DNA from: Bordetella pseudohinzii
Lineage (GTDB): Bacteria; Pseudomonadota; Gammaproteobacteria; Burkholderiales; Burkholderiaceae_B
Length of the DNA stretch: 64,000 nt
Direction: 5' to 3'
Assembly (NCBI RefSeq): GCF_000657795.2
Contig: NZ_JHEP02000005.1
Location: 1-64,000, forward strand
A program made the translations under genes and the position numbers. This document shows, piece after piece, positions 42,081 through 50,459 of the stretch. Under the pieces are notes generated by a model. It ran no database searches and was not told the DNA's origin. It worked only from the letters and a program-made list of their open reading frames with translations. Each line of letters starts with the position of its first letter. Position 1 is the first letter of the stretch.

Positions 42081-43925
42081 ATGTCTTCCGCTTACATCCC
42101 TCTGACACCCGCGCTTACCGATCTGGACGATGACGGCCGCCTTTTCAGCCGGCAGTACGGCGATGTCTATAACAGCCCTTCCGATGCGCTGGGCCAGGCG
42201 CGGGCAGTGTTCCTGCACGGCAATGGCCTGCCGCGGCGCTGGCGCGGGCGCGAGTCTTTCACGGTGTGCGAAACCGGCTTCGGCCTGGGGACCAATTTCC
42301 TGGCGCTCTGGCAGGCCTGGCGGGACGATCCGGCGCGCTGCGGCCGTCTGCACATGCTGTCCATCGAGGGGCATCCCTTCTCGCGGGAGGCCTATCGCGG
42401 CCTGTGCGAAAGCCAGGTGCCCGAAGCCCTGCGCGGCCTGGCGCGCGAACTGGCCGGGCAGTGGCCGGCGCTGCTGCCCGGCCTGCATCGGCTGGAGTTC
42501 GAGTCCGGGGCGGTCACGCTGACCCTGGCCTTCGGCGTCATCGAGCAGATGGTCCCGCGTGTGTCGGCCTGCGTGGACGCCTTTTTCCTGGACGGCTTTG
42601 CGCCCAAGGTGAATCCGGCCATGTGGGAGCCGGCCCTGCTGCGCCGTCTGCTGCGCCTGGGCAATGCCCAGGCCACGCTGGCGACCTGGAGCAGCGCCGG
42701 CTTCGTGCGCCGGGCTTTGCAGGAGGCCGGCTTCGAGGTCGAGCGCGTGGCCGGGTTCGGCGGCAAGCATCACATGACGGTGGGGCGCCGCGCGGCCTGG
42801 GCGGCCAAGCATGCGCCCCAGCCCGTGCGAGCGCCGCGCCAGCCCGTGGTGGTGGTCGGGGCCGGGCTGGCGGGCGCTGGCGTGGCCCATGCCCTGGCCC
42901 TGCGCGGCCTGGCCGTCAGCCTGGTGGCCGAGCCGGCCGCCGCGCATGGCGGGCATCTGGCCGCCGCCCTGACGCCGGTGGTCGCCCGCGACGACAACTC
43001 CCGGGCCCGGCTGGCGCGCGCGGGCAGTCAGCGCGCGCTGCGCCGCTGGGCCGGACTGGCGGCCGTGAGCCGGGTGGGCACGCTGCATCTGGAGCGCGAC
43101 GCGGGGCGCACCGCCGACCTGGCCGAAACCCTGCGCATCCTGGCCTTGCCGCCGGAGTGGGTGCGCGAAGTGGCGCGCGAGGAGGCCTCGGCGCTGGCGG
43201 GCCTGCCGGTGGCGCGCGGCGGGCTCTATTTCGGCGACGGCCTGCTGGTGCGTCCCCAGGCGCTGATCGACAGCCTCTTGGCCCAGCCGGGGATCGCCCG
43301 CATCACCGGGCGCGCGGCCAGGCTGGCCCGTGGCGCCCATGCCTGGCAGGTCCTGGACGGCGAGGGCAGGCTGTTGGCGGAAGGAGAGCAGGTCATCCTG
43401 GCCAATGCCCTGGGCGCGCGGATCGTCCTGCAGGACAGCGGCCTGCTGGACGGTCTGCCCCGCCTGGCCCAGATGCATGCCTTGGCCGGAGAGGTGAGCC
43501 ATGTGCCCGCGGCGCGGCTTGCGGGCGGGCCGCGCTGCATCGTCGCCGGAGAAGGCTATCTCCTGCCCGCGGTCGACGGCTGGTGCGTGGCGGGCAGCAC
43601 CTATGCCCATGGCGCCTCGGCCAGCGAGGTCAGCCGCGCCGGCAGGCAAACCAATCTGGACAAGGTGGCGGGTCTGTTGGGCGAGCCGCTGGGCGAGCCG
43701 CCGGGCGCCCCCTTGCTTGGCTGGGCCGGCTGGCGCGCCGTGCTGCCTGGCCGGCTGCCTGCGGTGGGCGAGTTGCCGCGGGCGCCCGGCATCAGCCTGG
43801 CCACTGGCTATGCCTCGCGCGGCCTGAGCTGGTCGGCGCTCATGGGCGATGTGACCGCCGCCCGGCTTTGCGGCGAACCCCTGCCCCTGGAGACCGATTT
43901 GCTGGCTTCGATCGCCCCGCGCTGA
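42081..43925 (+). CDS. mnmC: tRNA mnm5s2U biosynthesis bifunctional protein MnmC
   Basis: A 614-residue two-domain enzyme for wobble uridine 34 in tRNAs. The N-terminal methyltransferase (about 1-240, [18 protein letters not shown] and the [15 protein letters not shown] loop) makes the last methylation; the C-terminal FAD oxidase (from about 255, [18 protein letters not shown]) removes the carboxymethyl group, and ends with the FAD segment RLPAVGEL and [19 protein letters not shown]. The start ATG at 42081 gives the normal [12 protein letters not shown]; the longer frame overlaps the spacer. tRNA-Lys(UUU), one of its expected substrates, is encoded at 49214. Confidence 0.95.
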   Translation: MSSAYIPLTPALTDLDDDGRLFSRQYGDVYNSPSDALGQARAVFLHGNGLPRRWRGRESFTVCETGFGLGTNFLALWQAWRDDPARCGRLHMLSIEGHPFSREAYRGLCESQVPEALRGLARELAGQWPALLPGLHRLEFESGAVTLTLAFGVIEQMVPRVSACVDAFFLDGFAPKVNPAMWEPALLRRLLRLGNAQATLATWSSAGFVRRALQEAGFEVERVAGFGGKHHMTVGRRAAWAAKHAPQPVRAPRQPVVVVGAGLAGAGVAHALALRGLAVSLVAEPAAAHGGHLAAALTPVVARDDNSRARLARAGSQRALRRWAGLAAVSRVGTLHLERDAGRTADLAETLRILALPPEWVREVAREEASALAGLPVARGGLYFGDGLLVRPQALIDSLLAQPGIARITGRAARLARGAHAWQVLDGEGRLLAEGEQVILANALGARIVLQDSGLLDGLPRLAQMHALAGEVSHVPAARLAGGPRCIVAGEGYLLPAVDGWCVAGSTYAHGASASEVSRAGRQTNLDKVAGLLGEPLGEPPGAPLLGWAGWRAVLPGRLPAVGELPRAPGISLATGYASRGLSWSALMGDVTAARLCGEPLPLETDLLASIAPR

Positions 43926-44169
43926 GCGGGATATGTCGTTATTTAGGGAAAAATAAAAGCCGTTAATGGATTTTTATTCCGGATTTGCCCCCGAAAAGCC
44001 ATCCTGGGCGTAGAGTGAATGCGTACTCGCAACGCCGCTTGCCGGCGGATGGTGGCGCCCGATCGAAATACGACTTCAAGGGCGAAACAGGGACCGAGTT
44101 TATTTCGGGGGCCAAATCCGTCAAAATAACGACTTTTATTGGTTTTTGGCTAAAGCCGGGGGATGCTCT

Positions 44170-46395
44170 GTGCCGCCGAAGTACGACTTTGCTCATACTA
44201 ATCAACTCGATACCATCGAGTTGCTGACATCCCGCCCCAGCCGCATCGACTTTGACGCAGGCGGTGGCTTGCATCTGGTGGTCGAGGCACACGCGCCGGG
44301 CGTCTTTCGCCTGCGCAGTGGCGAGGCAGGCCTGTTGACAGACGACAAACCCGGCGCGCGGGCGCGCGCCGTGGCGGAAATGCTGCTGGCCCGCCAGGAA
44401 GCCGTGGGCGAGGCGACGATCGCGCCGCGCGACGACGCCGAAGGCTGGCGCATCACGCAAGGCGACGTGTCCTTGGAGCTGCGCACGGATCCCTTGCGGC
44501 TGACCCTGTATCGCGGCGAGACCGATGTGCTTGCATCCTCTCTGTCCCCGCACAATCCGCCTTTCGGGCACAACGCCCTGGACGAGGCCGACGAGGCGGT
44601 ATGGACGATGGCCTTCGCCTTGCGCGATGGCGAGGCCGTCTACGGCCTGGGCGAAACCCCGGGCGACCTGAACCGCCGCCAGGAGTCGGTGGTCTCGGAT
44701 GACCCCGAACACCGCGCCTTGCCGCTGGCCTGGAGCCCGCGCGGCTGGGGCGTCTACGCCAACACCGTGCGCCGGGTCGAGCACAGCGTCGGCGTCGCGC
44801 CGGACGAGGACAGCTACGTGCTGACACTGGATGACCCGGTGCTCGATGTGTTCCTGTTCGCCGGCGATCCCGCTGAAATCCTCAACCAGTATTCGGCGCT
44901 GACCGGCCGCGCCGGCCAGCCGGTGCTCTGGGCCATGGGCGCCTGGCTGCAGCAGGCCGCGGGCCAGATGCCGGCCGAGACGGCCGCGCTGGTCGAAGAA
45001 TTCCGCGGCCGGCAGGTGGCCCTGGACGCCGTGATGCTGGCCCTGCCTGCGGCCTGGGGCTTCCAGGCCGACAAGTCGGCCATCGAATGGGACGCCCAGC
45101 GGTTTCCGGATGCGCGCCAGACGCTCGCGCTGTTCCACAAACTGCATGCGCATGTCGCCGGCCATGGTTTTCCGGCCGTGCTCAAGCACACTCCGCTTTT
45201 CGAAGAACTCGAAGATCGCGGCTGGCTGCTGACGCGCGACGACGGCAGCGCCCAGGTCTTTGACGGCAATGCGGCCACGGCGGGCCAGCCCTATGGCCTG
45301 CTGGACCTGACCTACCGCGACGCCTATGCCCTCTGGGTCGAGCGTCATCGGCAGTTGGTCGACGACGGCCTGGATACGCCGGCCTGCAATGCCCAGATCG
45401 CCATCCCCGACGGCGTGTCCGCGCGCAACGGCGAGACCGGCCCGGCGCTGCGCACGATCTATCCGCTGCTGGCGCGCCGCGCCCTGTTCGACGCGGTGGC
45501 GGGGCACAAGGTGCCGCCGGAGGGCGTGGTGCCCAGCACCGACCTTTTCCCGGCCGCCCAGCGCCTGCCCTGGCAGTCCGGTCCCCAGGTGAGCAATGAC
45601 TGGGCCGGCCTGCAGCACACCCTGCGCACCGCGCTGTCGATCGGCGCCAGCGGGCTGCCGGTCCAGGTGCACAACCTCGGTTCGGCCACGGCCAGCCTGG
45701 AGGGCATGACCCCCGAGCTGTATGTGCGCTGGCTGACGGCCAATGTGTTCTCCGCCAATTTCAGCTTCCAGGGCGTGCCGGGGCTGCTGCCCTGGGCTTT
45801 CGGCCCGGAGACGCTGGCGCACGTCCAGACCTGGATGCAATGGCGCTACCGCCTCATCCCCTATGTGCTGGGCGCGATCGAAGACGCCGCGCGCACTGGC
45901 TTGCCGGTGCAGCGTTCGATGGCGATGTCTTTCCCGAACGACCCCGACGCTCATGCCTGGGACCTGCAATACCTGCTGGGGCCGGCCTTGCTCGTGGCGC
46001 CCATGCTGGAGCCGGGCGACAAGGCGCGCGTGTACCTGCCCAAGGGCGAGGCCTGGTGGGACCTGAACACCGGCCATCGCTACGAGGGCGGCACGACCTG
46101 GACGCTGGACTGTGGCCTGGGGCAGTTCCCCGTGTTCGGCCGCGAGGGACATATGCTCTGCCTGGGGCCGGTGGCCCAGCATACGGGCGAGTTCAATTCG
46201 GCCCGCATTCTCGATGAGGTCTGGATGTTTGGCATGCCGGTGCACAACCCGGTCGTCATGCGGAATAAAATCCGGGTGATGCAGATGCAGGGCTCCAGTT
46301 ACATCAAGGGGCTGGAAGGCCTGCGCATCCTGCCGTCCGAAGGCCTGGAAGTGAAGCGGCGCGGGGCGGAAGTGCGCATTTCCCGAGCCCGCTGA
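44170..46395 (+). CDS. GH31-fold protein with degenerate active site
   Basis: A 741-residue protein with the full GH31 (alpha-glucosidase/xylosidase) layout. The N-terminal beta domain has AVYGLGETPGDLNRR; a TIM barrel and two C-terminal beta domains follow, with RYRLIPYVLGAIEDA and YLLGPALLVAPM. The residues expected to catalyse are missing. Against E. coli YicI-type sequences the nucleophile Asp of KTDFGE falls on Asn407 (ACNAQIAIP), the acid/base Asp of WGGD falls on Gln473 (WQSGPQ), and the HD of the SHDIGG site is HN at 501-502. It is therefore unlikely to be a normal glycosidase; it might bind a glycan. The start is GTG at 44170 with GGGGGA about 6 nt upstream. Short repeats of the type A(A/G)(A/G)TACGACTT lie upstream at 44066 and 44176. 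Confidence 0.85.
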   Translation: MPPKYDFAHTNQLDTIELLTSRPSRIDFDAGGGLHLVVEAHAPGVFRLRSGEAGLLTDDKPGARARAVAEMLLARQEAVGEATIAPRDDAEGWRITQGDVSLELRTDPLRLTLYRGETDVLASSLSPHNPPFGHNALDEADEAVWTMAFALRDGEAVYGLGETPGDLNRRQESVVSDDPEHRALPLAWSPRGWGVYANTVRRVEHSVGVAPDEDSYVLTLDDPVLDVFLFAGDPAEILNQYSALTGRAGQPVLWAMGAWLQQAAGQMPAETAALVEEFRGRQVALDAVMLALPAAWGFQADKSAIEWDAQRFPDARQTLALFHKLHAHVAGHGFPAVLKHTPLFEELEDRGWLLTRDDGSAQVFDGNAATAGQPYGLLDLTYRDAYALWVERHRQLVDDGLDTPACNAQIAIPDGVSARNGETGPALRTIYPLLARRALFDAVAGHKVPPEGVVPSTDLFPAAQRLPWQSGPQVSNDWAGLQHTLRTALSIGASGLPVQVHNLGSATASLEGMTPELYVRWLTANVFSANFSFQGVPGLLPWAFGPETLAHVQTWMQWRYRLIPYVLGAIEDAARTGLPVQRSMAMSFPNDPDAHAWDLQYLLGPALLVAPMLEPGDKARVYLPKGEAWWDLNTGHRYEGGTTWTLDCGLGQFPVFGREGHMLCLGPVAQHTGEFNSARILDEVWMFGMPVHNPVVMRNKIRVMQMQGSSYIKGLEGLRILPSEGLEVKRRGAEVRISRAR

Positions 46396-46401
46396 TCCGA
46401 T

Positions 46402-46417
46402 GCCGGCCATGGCCGGC
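46402..46417 (+). terminator. Possible terminator after the GH31-fold gene
   Basis: A perfect 16-bp palindrome, GCCGGCCATGGCCGGC, can form a 6-bp stem with a CATG loop and is followed by the pyrimidine run CTCTTTCC. It lies 6 bp after the stop codon. The lack of a true T-run leaves its strength uncertain. Confidence 0.4.
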
Positions 46418-46557
46418 CTCTTTCCGACGGTTTTCTCCTGACCCGATCCGCGCCGGCGCGTGGTTCGGGTCTATGTCCTTCTATATAACCAATGGTTATT
46501 AAAAGAGGAATAAACAGTCGTTCTCTTCAGAAGGACGGCAAGACAAAATCACATGCC

Positions 46558-47646
46558 ATGATTCATATTCAAAACCTATCCAAGACCTATGCCACGCCGC
46601 ATGGCCGCTTCGAGGCCTTGCGGGGCATCGACCTGCTGATCGAGCAGGGCGAGGTCTTCGGCATCATTGGACCCAGCGGCGCCGGCAAGAGCACGCTGGT
46701 CCAGTGCATCAACCTGCTGGAGCGCCCGGACCAGGGCAGCATCAGCATCGGCGGCCAGGAACTGACCGGCCTGAACGAAGCCCAGTTGCGCAGCCAGCGC
46801 CGCCGCATCGGCATGGTGTTCCAGGGCTTCAACCTGCTGTCGCGCCGCACCGTCTACGGCAACGTGGCCCTGCCGCTGGAAATCGCCGGCGTGCCGCGCC
46901 AGGACATCCCCGCCAAGGTCGAGCGCCTGCTGGCGCTGGTCGGGCTGGAGCATCTGCGCGACCGCTATCCCAGCCAGATTTCGGGCGGCCAGAAGCAGCG
47001 CGTGGGCATCGCGCGCGCCCTGGCCAATGACCCGGACGTCCTGCTCAGCGACGAGGCCACTTCGGCGCTGGACCCCGAAACCACCCACAACATCCTGGCG
47101 CTGCTGCGCGACATCAATCGCAAGACGGGCGTGACCGTCGTGATGATCACGCACCAGATGGAAGTGGTGCGCGAGATCTGCGACCGCGTGGCCGTGCTGT
47201 CGCATGGGCAGGTCGTCGAAATCGGCCGCACCCAGGATGTCTTCGCATCGCCCAAGCACGAGGTGACCCGGGCCATGGTGTCGGCGGCCACGGCGTCCGA
47301 CCTCACCGAAGGCACGCTGGCCGTCGTGCGCGAGCGCATCGCCGCCGAGGCCGCCGCCCGGCCGGGCAGCGCCGTGCGCCTGTGGCGCCTGTCGCTGACG
47401 GGCAAGCACGCAGGCGGCGCCCTGATCTCCGATCTCGCGCGCGAGCACGCCCTGGACATCAGCCTGATTCAGGCCCGCGTGGACGACATCCAGGGCGTGG
47501 CCGTCGGCACGCTGTTCGTATTGGCGCAAGGCGCGCCGCAGGCCGTCCAGGGCGCGCTCGCCGCGCTGGCCGACCATGACATCACCATAGAAGAAATTGC
47601 CCATGAGCCCGCAACTGATCGATCTGCTTATCACGTCGCTGCTTGA
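46558..47646 (+). CDS. metN: Methionine ABC importer ATPase MetN
   Basis: A 362-residue ABC ATPase energising D/L-methionine uptake. Walker A is GPSGAGKST, the signature is ISGGQKQRVGIARAL, and Walker B is VLLSDEATSALDPETT. After about residue 285 comes a NIL domain that in E. coli MetN binds methionine and inhibits transport. The start ATG at 46558 gives the normal MIHIQNLSKTY; the longer frame has no conserved residues. The 3' end overlaps metI by 44 bp. No methionine or SAM riboswitch was seen upstream. Confidence 0.95.
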   Translation: MIHIQNLSKTYATPHGRFEALRGIDLLIEQGEVFGIIGPSGAGKSTLVQCINLLERPDQGSISIGGQELTGLNEAQLRSQRRRIGMVFQGFNLLSRRTVYGNVALPLEIAGVPRQDIPAKVERLLALVGLEHLRDRYPSQISGGQKQRVGIARALANDPDVLLSDEATSALDPETTHNILALLRDINRKTGVTVVMITHQMEVVREICDRVAVLSHGQVVEIGRTQDVFASPKHEVTRAMVSAATASDLTEGTLAVVRERIAAEAAARPGSAVRLWRLSLTGKHAGGALISDLAREHALDISLIQARVDDIQGVAVGTLFVLAQGAPQAVQGALAALADHDITIEEIAHEPATDRSAYHVAA

Positions 47647-48256
47647 GACCCTGCTGATGGTCGGCGTGGCGGGCGGCATCGCCGTCCTGATCGGCATCCC
47701 CCTGGGTGTCACCCTCATCGTCACCGGCCGCGGCGCGCTCTTGCAGAACCTGACCGTCAACCATGTGCTGGGCGTCATCATCAACGCCACGCGCTCGGTG
47801 CCCTTTGTCATCCTGATGGTGGCCATCATCCCGTTTACGCGCTGGGTGGCCCAGACCTCCATCGGCACCACGGCCGCCATCGTGCCCCTGTCGGTCGCCG
47901 CCATTCCCTTCATGGCGCGCATCGCCGAGAACGCCATGCGCGAAGTCGATCCGGGCCTGATCACCGCGGCCCGCGCCATGGGCGCCAGCCCTCTGCAGAT
48001 CATCTGCAAAGTCCTGCTGCCCGAAGCGCTGCCCGGCCTGGTCGCCGCCACCATCGTGACCATCGTCAGCCTGATCGGCTATTCGGCCATGGCCGGCGCC
48101 ATCGGCGGCGGCGGCCTGGGCGACCTGGGCATCCGCTACGGCTACCAGCGCTTCCTGCCCGAAGTCATGCTGGCCGTCGTGCTGGTGCTGATCATTCTTG
48201 TGCAGGCCGTACAGAGTTTTGGCGATTGGCTGGTGCGGCGCATGTCGCACCGCTGA
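47603..48256 (+). CDS. metI: Methionine ABC importer permease MetI
   Basis: A 217-residue inner-membrane permease with about five helices. The ABC contact loop EAA is in REVDPGLITAARAMGASPLQIICKVLLPEALPG. The start ATG at 47603 gives MSPQLIDLLITSLLETL, which matches MetI; it lies within the last 44 bp of metN, and the RBS-like GAAGAA is inside the metN coding sequence. Translation is probably coupled. Confidence 0.95.
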   Translation: MSPQLIDLLITSLLETLLMVGVAGGIAVLIGIPLGVTLIVTGRGALLQNLTVNHVLGVIINATRSVPFVILMVAIIPFTRWVAQTSIGTTAAIVPLSVAAIPFMARIAENAMREVDPGLITAARAMGASPLQIICKVLLPEALPGLVAATIVTIVSLIGYSAMAGAIGGGGLGDLGIRYGYQRFLPEVMLAVVLVLIILVQAVQSFGDWLVRRMSHR

Positions 48257-48297
48257 TCATGGCTTTTCCCTTCTCGTCTACCGGAACCCATCGCAAT

Positions 48298-49095
48298 ATG
48301 AGCATCAAGTTTCTCAAGTCCCTGGCCACCCTTGCCCTGGGTGCCGCCGTGCTGGCCCAGCCCGCCCTGGCGCAGGACAAACCCCTGAAGATCGGCGTCA
48401 CGGCCGGCCCGCACGCCCAGATCCTCGAAGTGGTCAAGCAAGAGGCCGCCAAGCAGGGCCTGAAGCTGCAGGTCATCGAATTCACCGACTACGTCCAGCC
48501 CAACGTGGCCCTGGCCGCCGGCGACCTGGATGCCAACAGCTACCAGCACCAGCCCTACCTGGACAACGCCAACGCCGACCGCAAGTACGGCCTGGTCAGC
48601 GTCGCCAAGACGGTGATCTTCCCGATCGGCATCTACAGCAAGAAAGTGAAGTCGCTGGACGCGCTGCAGAACGGCGCGCGCATCGGCATCCCCAATGACC
48701 CGACCAATGGCGGCCGCGCCTTGCTGCTGCTGCAGTCCAAGGGCCTGATCAAACTGCGTCCGGAAGCCGGCCTGAAGGCCACCCCCATCGACGTGGTCGA
48801 AAACCCCAAGAAACTGCGCTTCATCGAACTCGACGCCGCCCAGCTGCCGCGCTCGCTGGATGACACCGATGCTTCCGCCGTGAACACCAACTTCGCCCTC
48901 GAAGCCGGTCTGGATCCGGCCAAGGACGCCATCGCCCAGGAAGCCCCGGATTCGCCCTATGCCAACGTGCTGGCCGTGCGCGGCGCCGACAAGGACCGCC
49001 CGGAGATCAAGAAGCTGATCAGCATCTACCAGAGCGATGCCACCAAGCAGTTCATCCTGCAGAAGTACAAGGGCGCCGTCATCGCCGCCTGGTAA
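48298..49095 (+). CDS. metQ: Methionine-binding protein MetQ
   Basis: A 265-residue periplasmic binding protein of the NlpA family. A signal peptide (about 1-25, ending ALA-QDK) has no lipobox cysteine, so unlike E. coli MetQ it appears to be free in the periplasm. KIGVTAGPHAQILEVVKQEA, DYVQPNVALAAGDLDANSYQHQPYLD and PNDPTNGGRALLLLQ are typical. The start at 48298 is chosen for signal-peptide length; ATG at 48259 would add 13 residues. A strong terminator follows. Confidence 0.94.
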   Translation: MSIKFLKSLATLALGAAVLAQPALAQDKPLKIGVTAGPHAQILEVVKQEAAKQGLKLQVIEFTDYVQPNVALAAGDLDANSYQHQPYLDNANADRKYGLVSVAKTVIFPIGIYSKKVKSLDALQNGARIGIPNDPTNGGRALLLLQSKGLIKLRPEAGLKATPIDVVENPKKLRFIELDAAQLPRSLDDTDASAVNTNFALEAGLDPAKDAIAQEAPDSPYANVLAVRGADKDRPEIKKLISIYQSDATKQFILQKYKGAVIAAW

Positions 49096-49126
49096 TCCCG
49101 CGCGCGAGCCCGGCGCTTGCCAGCCA

Positions 49127-49150
49127 CCCCGCCCCTGAGGCGGGGTTTTT
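49127..49150 (+). terminator. Intrinsic terminator of metNIQ
   Basis: A 7-bp stem CCCCGCC (49127-49133) with GGCGGGG (49139-49145), loop CCTGA, is followed by five T. It lies 31 bp after the metQ stop. Confidence 0.92.
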
Positions 49151-49170
49151 CTTGCCCGCAAGCCAAGCTT

Positions 49171-49199
49171 TTGACAAAAGGGTCGGGATCGGCCATAAT
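49171..49199 (+). promoter_or_regulatory. Promoter of tRNA-Lys
   Basis: A consensus -35 TTGACA (49171-49176), a 17-bp spacer and -10 CATAAT (49194-49199) lie 14 bp before the tRNA. The near-consensus match and optimal spacing fit a stable-RNA promoter. Confidence 0.85.
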
Positions 49200-49213
49200 T
49201 TCGGGCTTCGGTC

Positions 49214-49289
49214 GGGTCGTTAGCTCAGTCGGTAGAGCAGCGGACTTTTAATCCGTTGGTCGCGCGTTCGAGTCGCGCACGACCCACCA
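49214..49289 (+). tRNA. tRNA-Lys, anticodon UUU
   Basis: A complete 76-nt cloverleaf. The acceptor stem GGGTCGT pairs perfectly with ACGACCC; the D arm is GCTC/GAGC, the anticodon loop CTTTTAA presents TTT, the T arm has TTCGAGT in its loop, and the 3' CCA is encoded. It reads AAA and AAG lysine codons, and its wobble uridine is a target of MnmC. It sits between metNIQ and the polysaccharide region. Confidence 0.98.
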
Positions 49290-49349
49290 CCAATATCACA
49301 GGCCTTGGGGATAGCCCGGGGCCCGTAAAAAGCTAGACAAAACGCTAGA

Positions 49350-49384
49350 AAAAACGCCACACGTGTTTGCCGTGTGGCGTTTTT
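49350..49384 (+). terminator. Terminator downstream of tRNA-Lys
   Basis: A 14-bp stem, AAAAACGCCACACG at 49350-49363 with CGTGTGGCGTTTTT at 49371-49384, 7-nt loop, works in both directions because of the A and T tails. Between it and the SDR gene (49385-49652) I see no supported gene; a 23-codon frame from ATG 49606 to the stop at 49677 overlaps the second possible SDR start, but has no other support. Confidence 0.9.
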
Positions 49385-49652
49385 GCTTTTGCATCTTTCC
49401 CGGGGCGCCGTGGTGGCCAGCAAGCCTTTTGGCCGGGCGGGCTATCAAACAAGATTCAGTTTCAATTGGCCGGATTGCCTTGCCTGGGGCGATGCGCTCG
49501 CGCATTACAATCCGCGGGCCGGGTCGGCAATCAGCCGGAGCCAGACCGTCCGGCGCGCCGCGGCTTTTGTGCGTGGCGCTGGCTCCAAGGGGTTAAGACC
49601 GCAGCATGAGCCTACCTGATATTGAACCATCTCCCCGCCCCGACAGCGGCCG

Positions 49653-50459
49653 ATGCGCCGCGGCGGCATCGGCATGAACGCGGCTCGACCGGATGTGCCG
49701 ACCTGCGTGCTTATCACGGGCGCGACCGGGAGTATCGGCGCGGCCCTGGCCCGCGAGTACGCCCAGGCCGGAAGCCGTTGCCTGATACTGCAGGGCAGGG
49801 ATGCCGCGCGCCTGGAAGAAGTCCAGGCGTCCTGCCTATCACTGGGCGCGCGCGTGGTCGCCAAACGGCTGGACCTGCGCGACGTGGACGCGCTGACGCA
49901 ATGGCTGCGGGAAATCAGCGCCCAGGAGGCGCCCGACCTGGTCATCGCCAATGCCGGCATCAACATCAATACCGGCCCGGACAAGCAGGGAGAAACCTGG
50001 CCGGACGTGCAGGCCCTGCTCGACGTCAACATCAAGGCGGTCTTCGCCACCGTCAACGGCGTCCTGCCCGCCATGCGCCAGCGCCGCGGCGGACAGATCG
50101 CGCTGGTCAGTTCCCTCGCGGCCTGGCGCGGCCTGCCCGAAACGCCGAGCTATAGCGCCAGCAAGGCCGCGGTGAAAGTCTATGGCGAGGCCATGCGCGA
50201 CGCCCTGGCGGGCGAGGGGGTGCGCATCAACGTGATCATGCCGGGCTATGTCGAGTCCCCGATGTGCTTCGACATGCCCGGCCCCAAGCCCTTCTTGTGG
50301 AGCGCGCCCAAGGCGGCCAGCCTCATCCGGCGCGGCCTGCGCGCCAACAAGGCGCGCATCAGCTTTCCCTTTCCCCTGAACCTCGGCACCTTTCTGCTCT
50401 CGGTGATTCATCCCGCCGTCTCCGGCTGGATATTGCGCAGGATGGGCTACGGTGCTTGA
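49653..50459 (+). CDS. Short-chain dehydrogenase/reductase
   Basis: A 268-residue SDR enzyme. The NAD(P)-binding motif is TGATGSIGAALA, NAG is in VIANAGIN, the catalytic Ser is in LVSSLAAW, and YSASK gives Tyr167 and Lys171. The C-terminal part (about 230-268) is hydrophobic and aromatic, and could contact the membrane. The start may be ATG 49653 or ATG 49674 (MNAARPDVP). The next gene overlaps its end by 8 bp, so it is probably part of the polysaccharide operon, possibly acting on a sugar or lipid intermediate. The substrate is unknown. Confidence 0.85.
   Translation: MRRGGIGMNAARPDVPTCVLITGATGSIGAALAREYAQAGSRCLILQGRDAARLEEVQASCLSLGARVVAKRLDLRDVDALTQWLREISAQEAPDLVIANAGININTGPDKQGETWPDVQALLDVNIKAVFATVNGVLPAMRQRRGGQIALVSSLAAWRGLPETPSYSASKAAVKVYGEAMRDALAGEGVRINVIMPGYVESPMCFDMPGPKPFLWSAPKAASLIRRGLRANKARISFPFPLNLGTFLLSVIHPAVSGWILRRMGYGA

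Noticed and set aside
46396-46557. SAM or methionine riboswitch before metN
   Set aside because: No conserved riboswitch core was recognised in the 160-bp leader; only a possible terminator palindrome of the preceding gene is visible.
49220-49423. Open frame antisense to tRNA-Lys
   Set aside because: It covers the tRNA and its terminator; the translation is the familiar false protein from tRNA genes.
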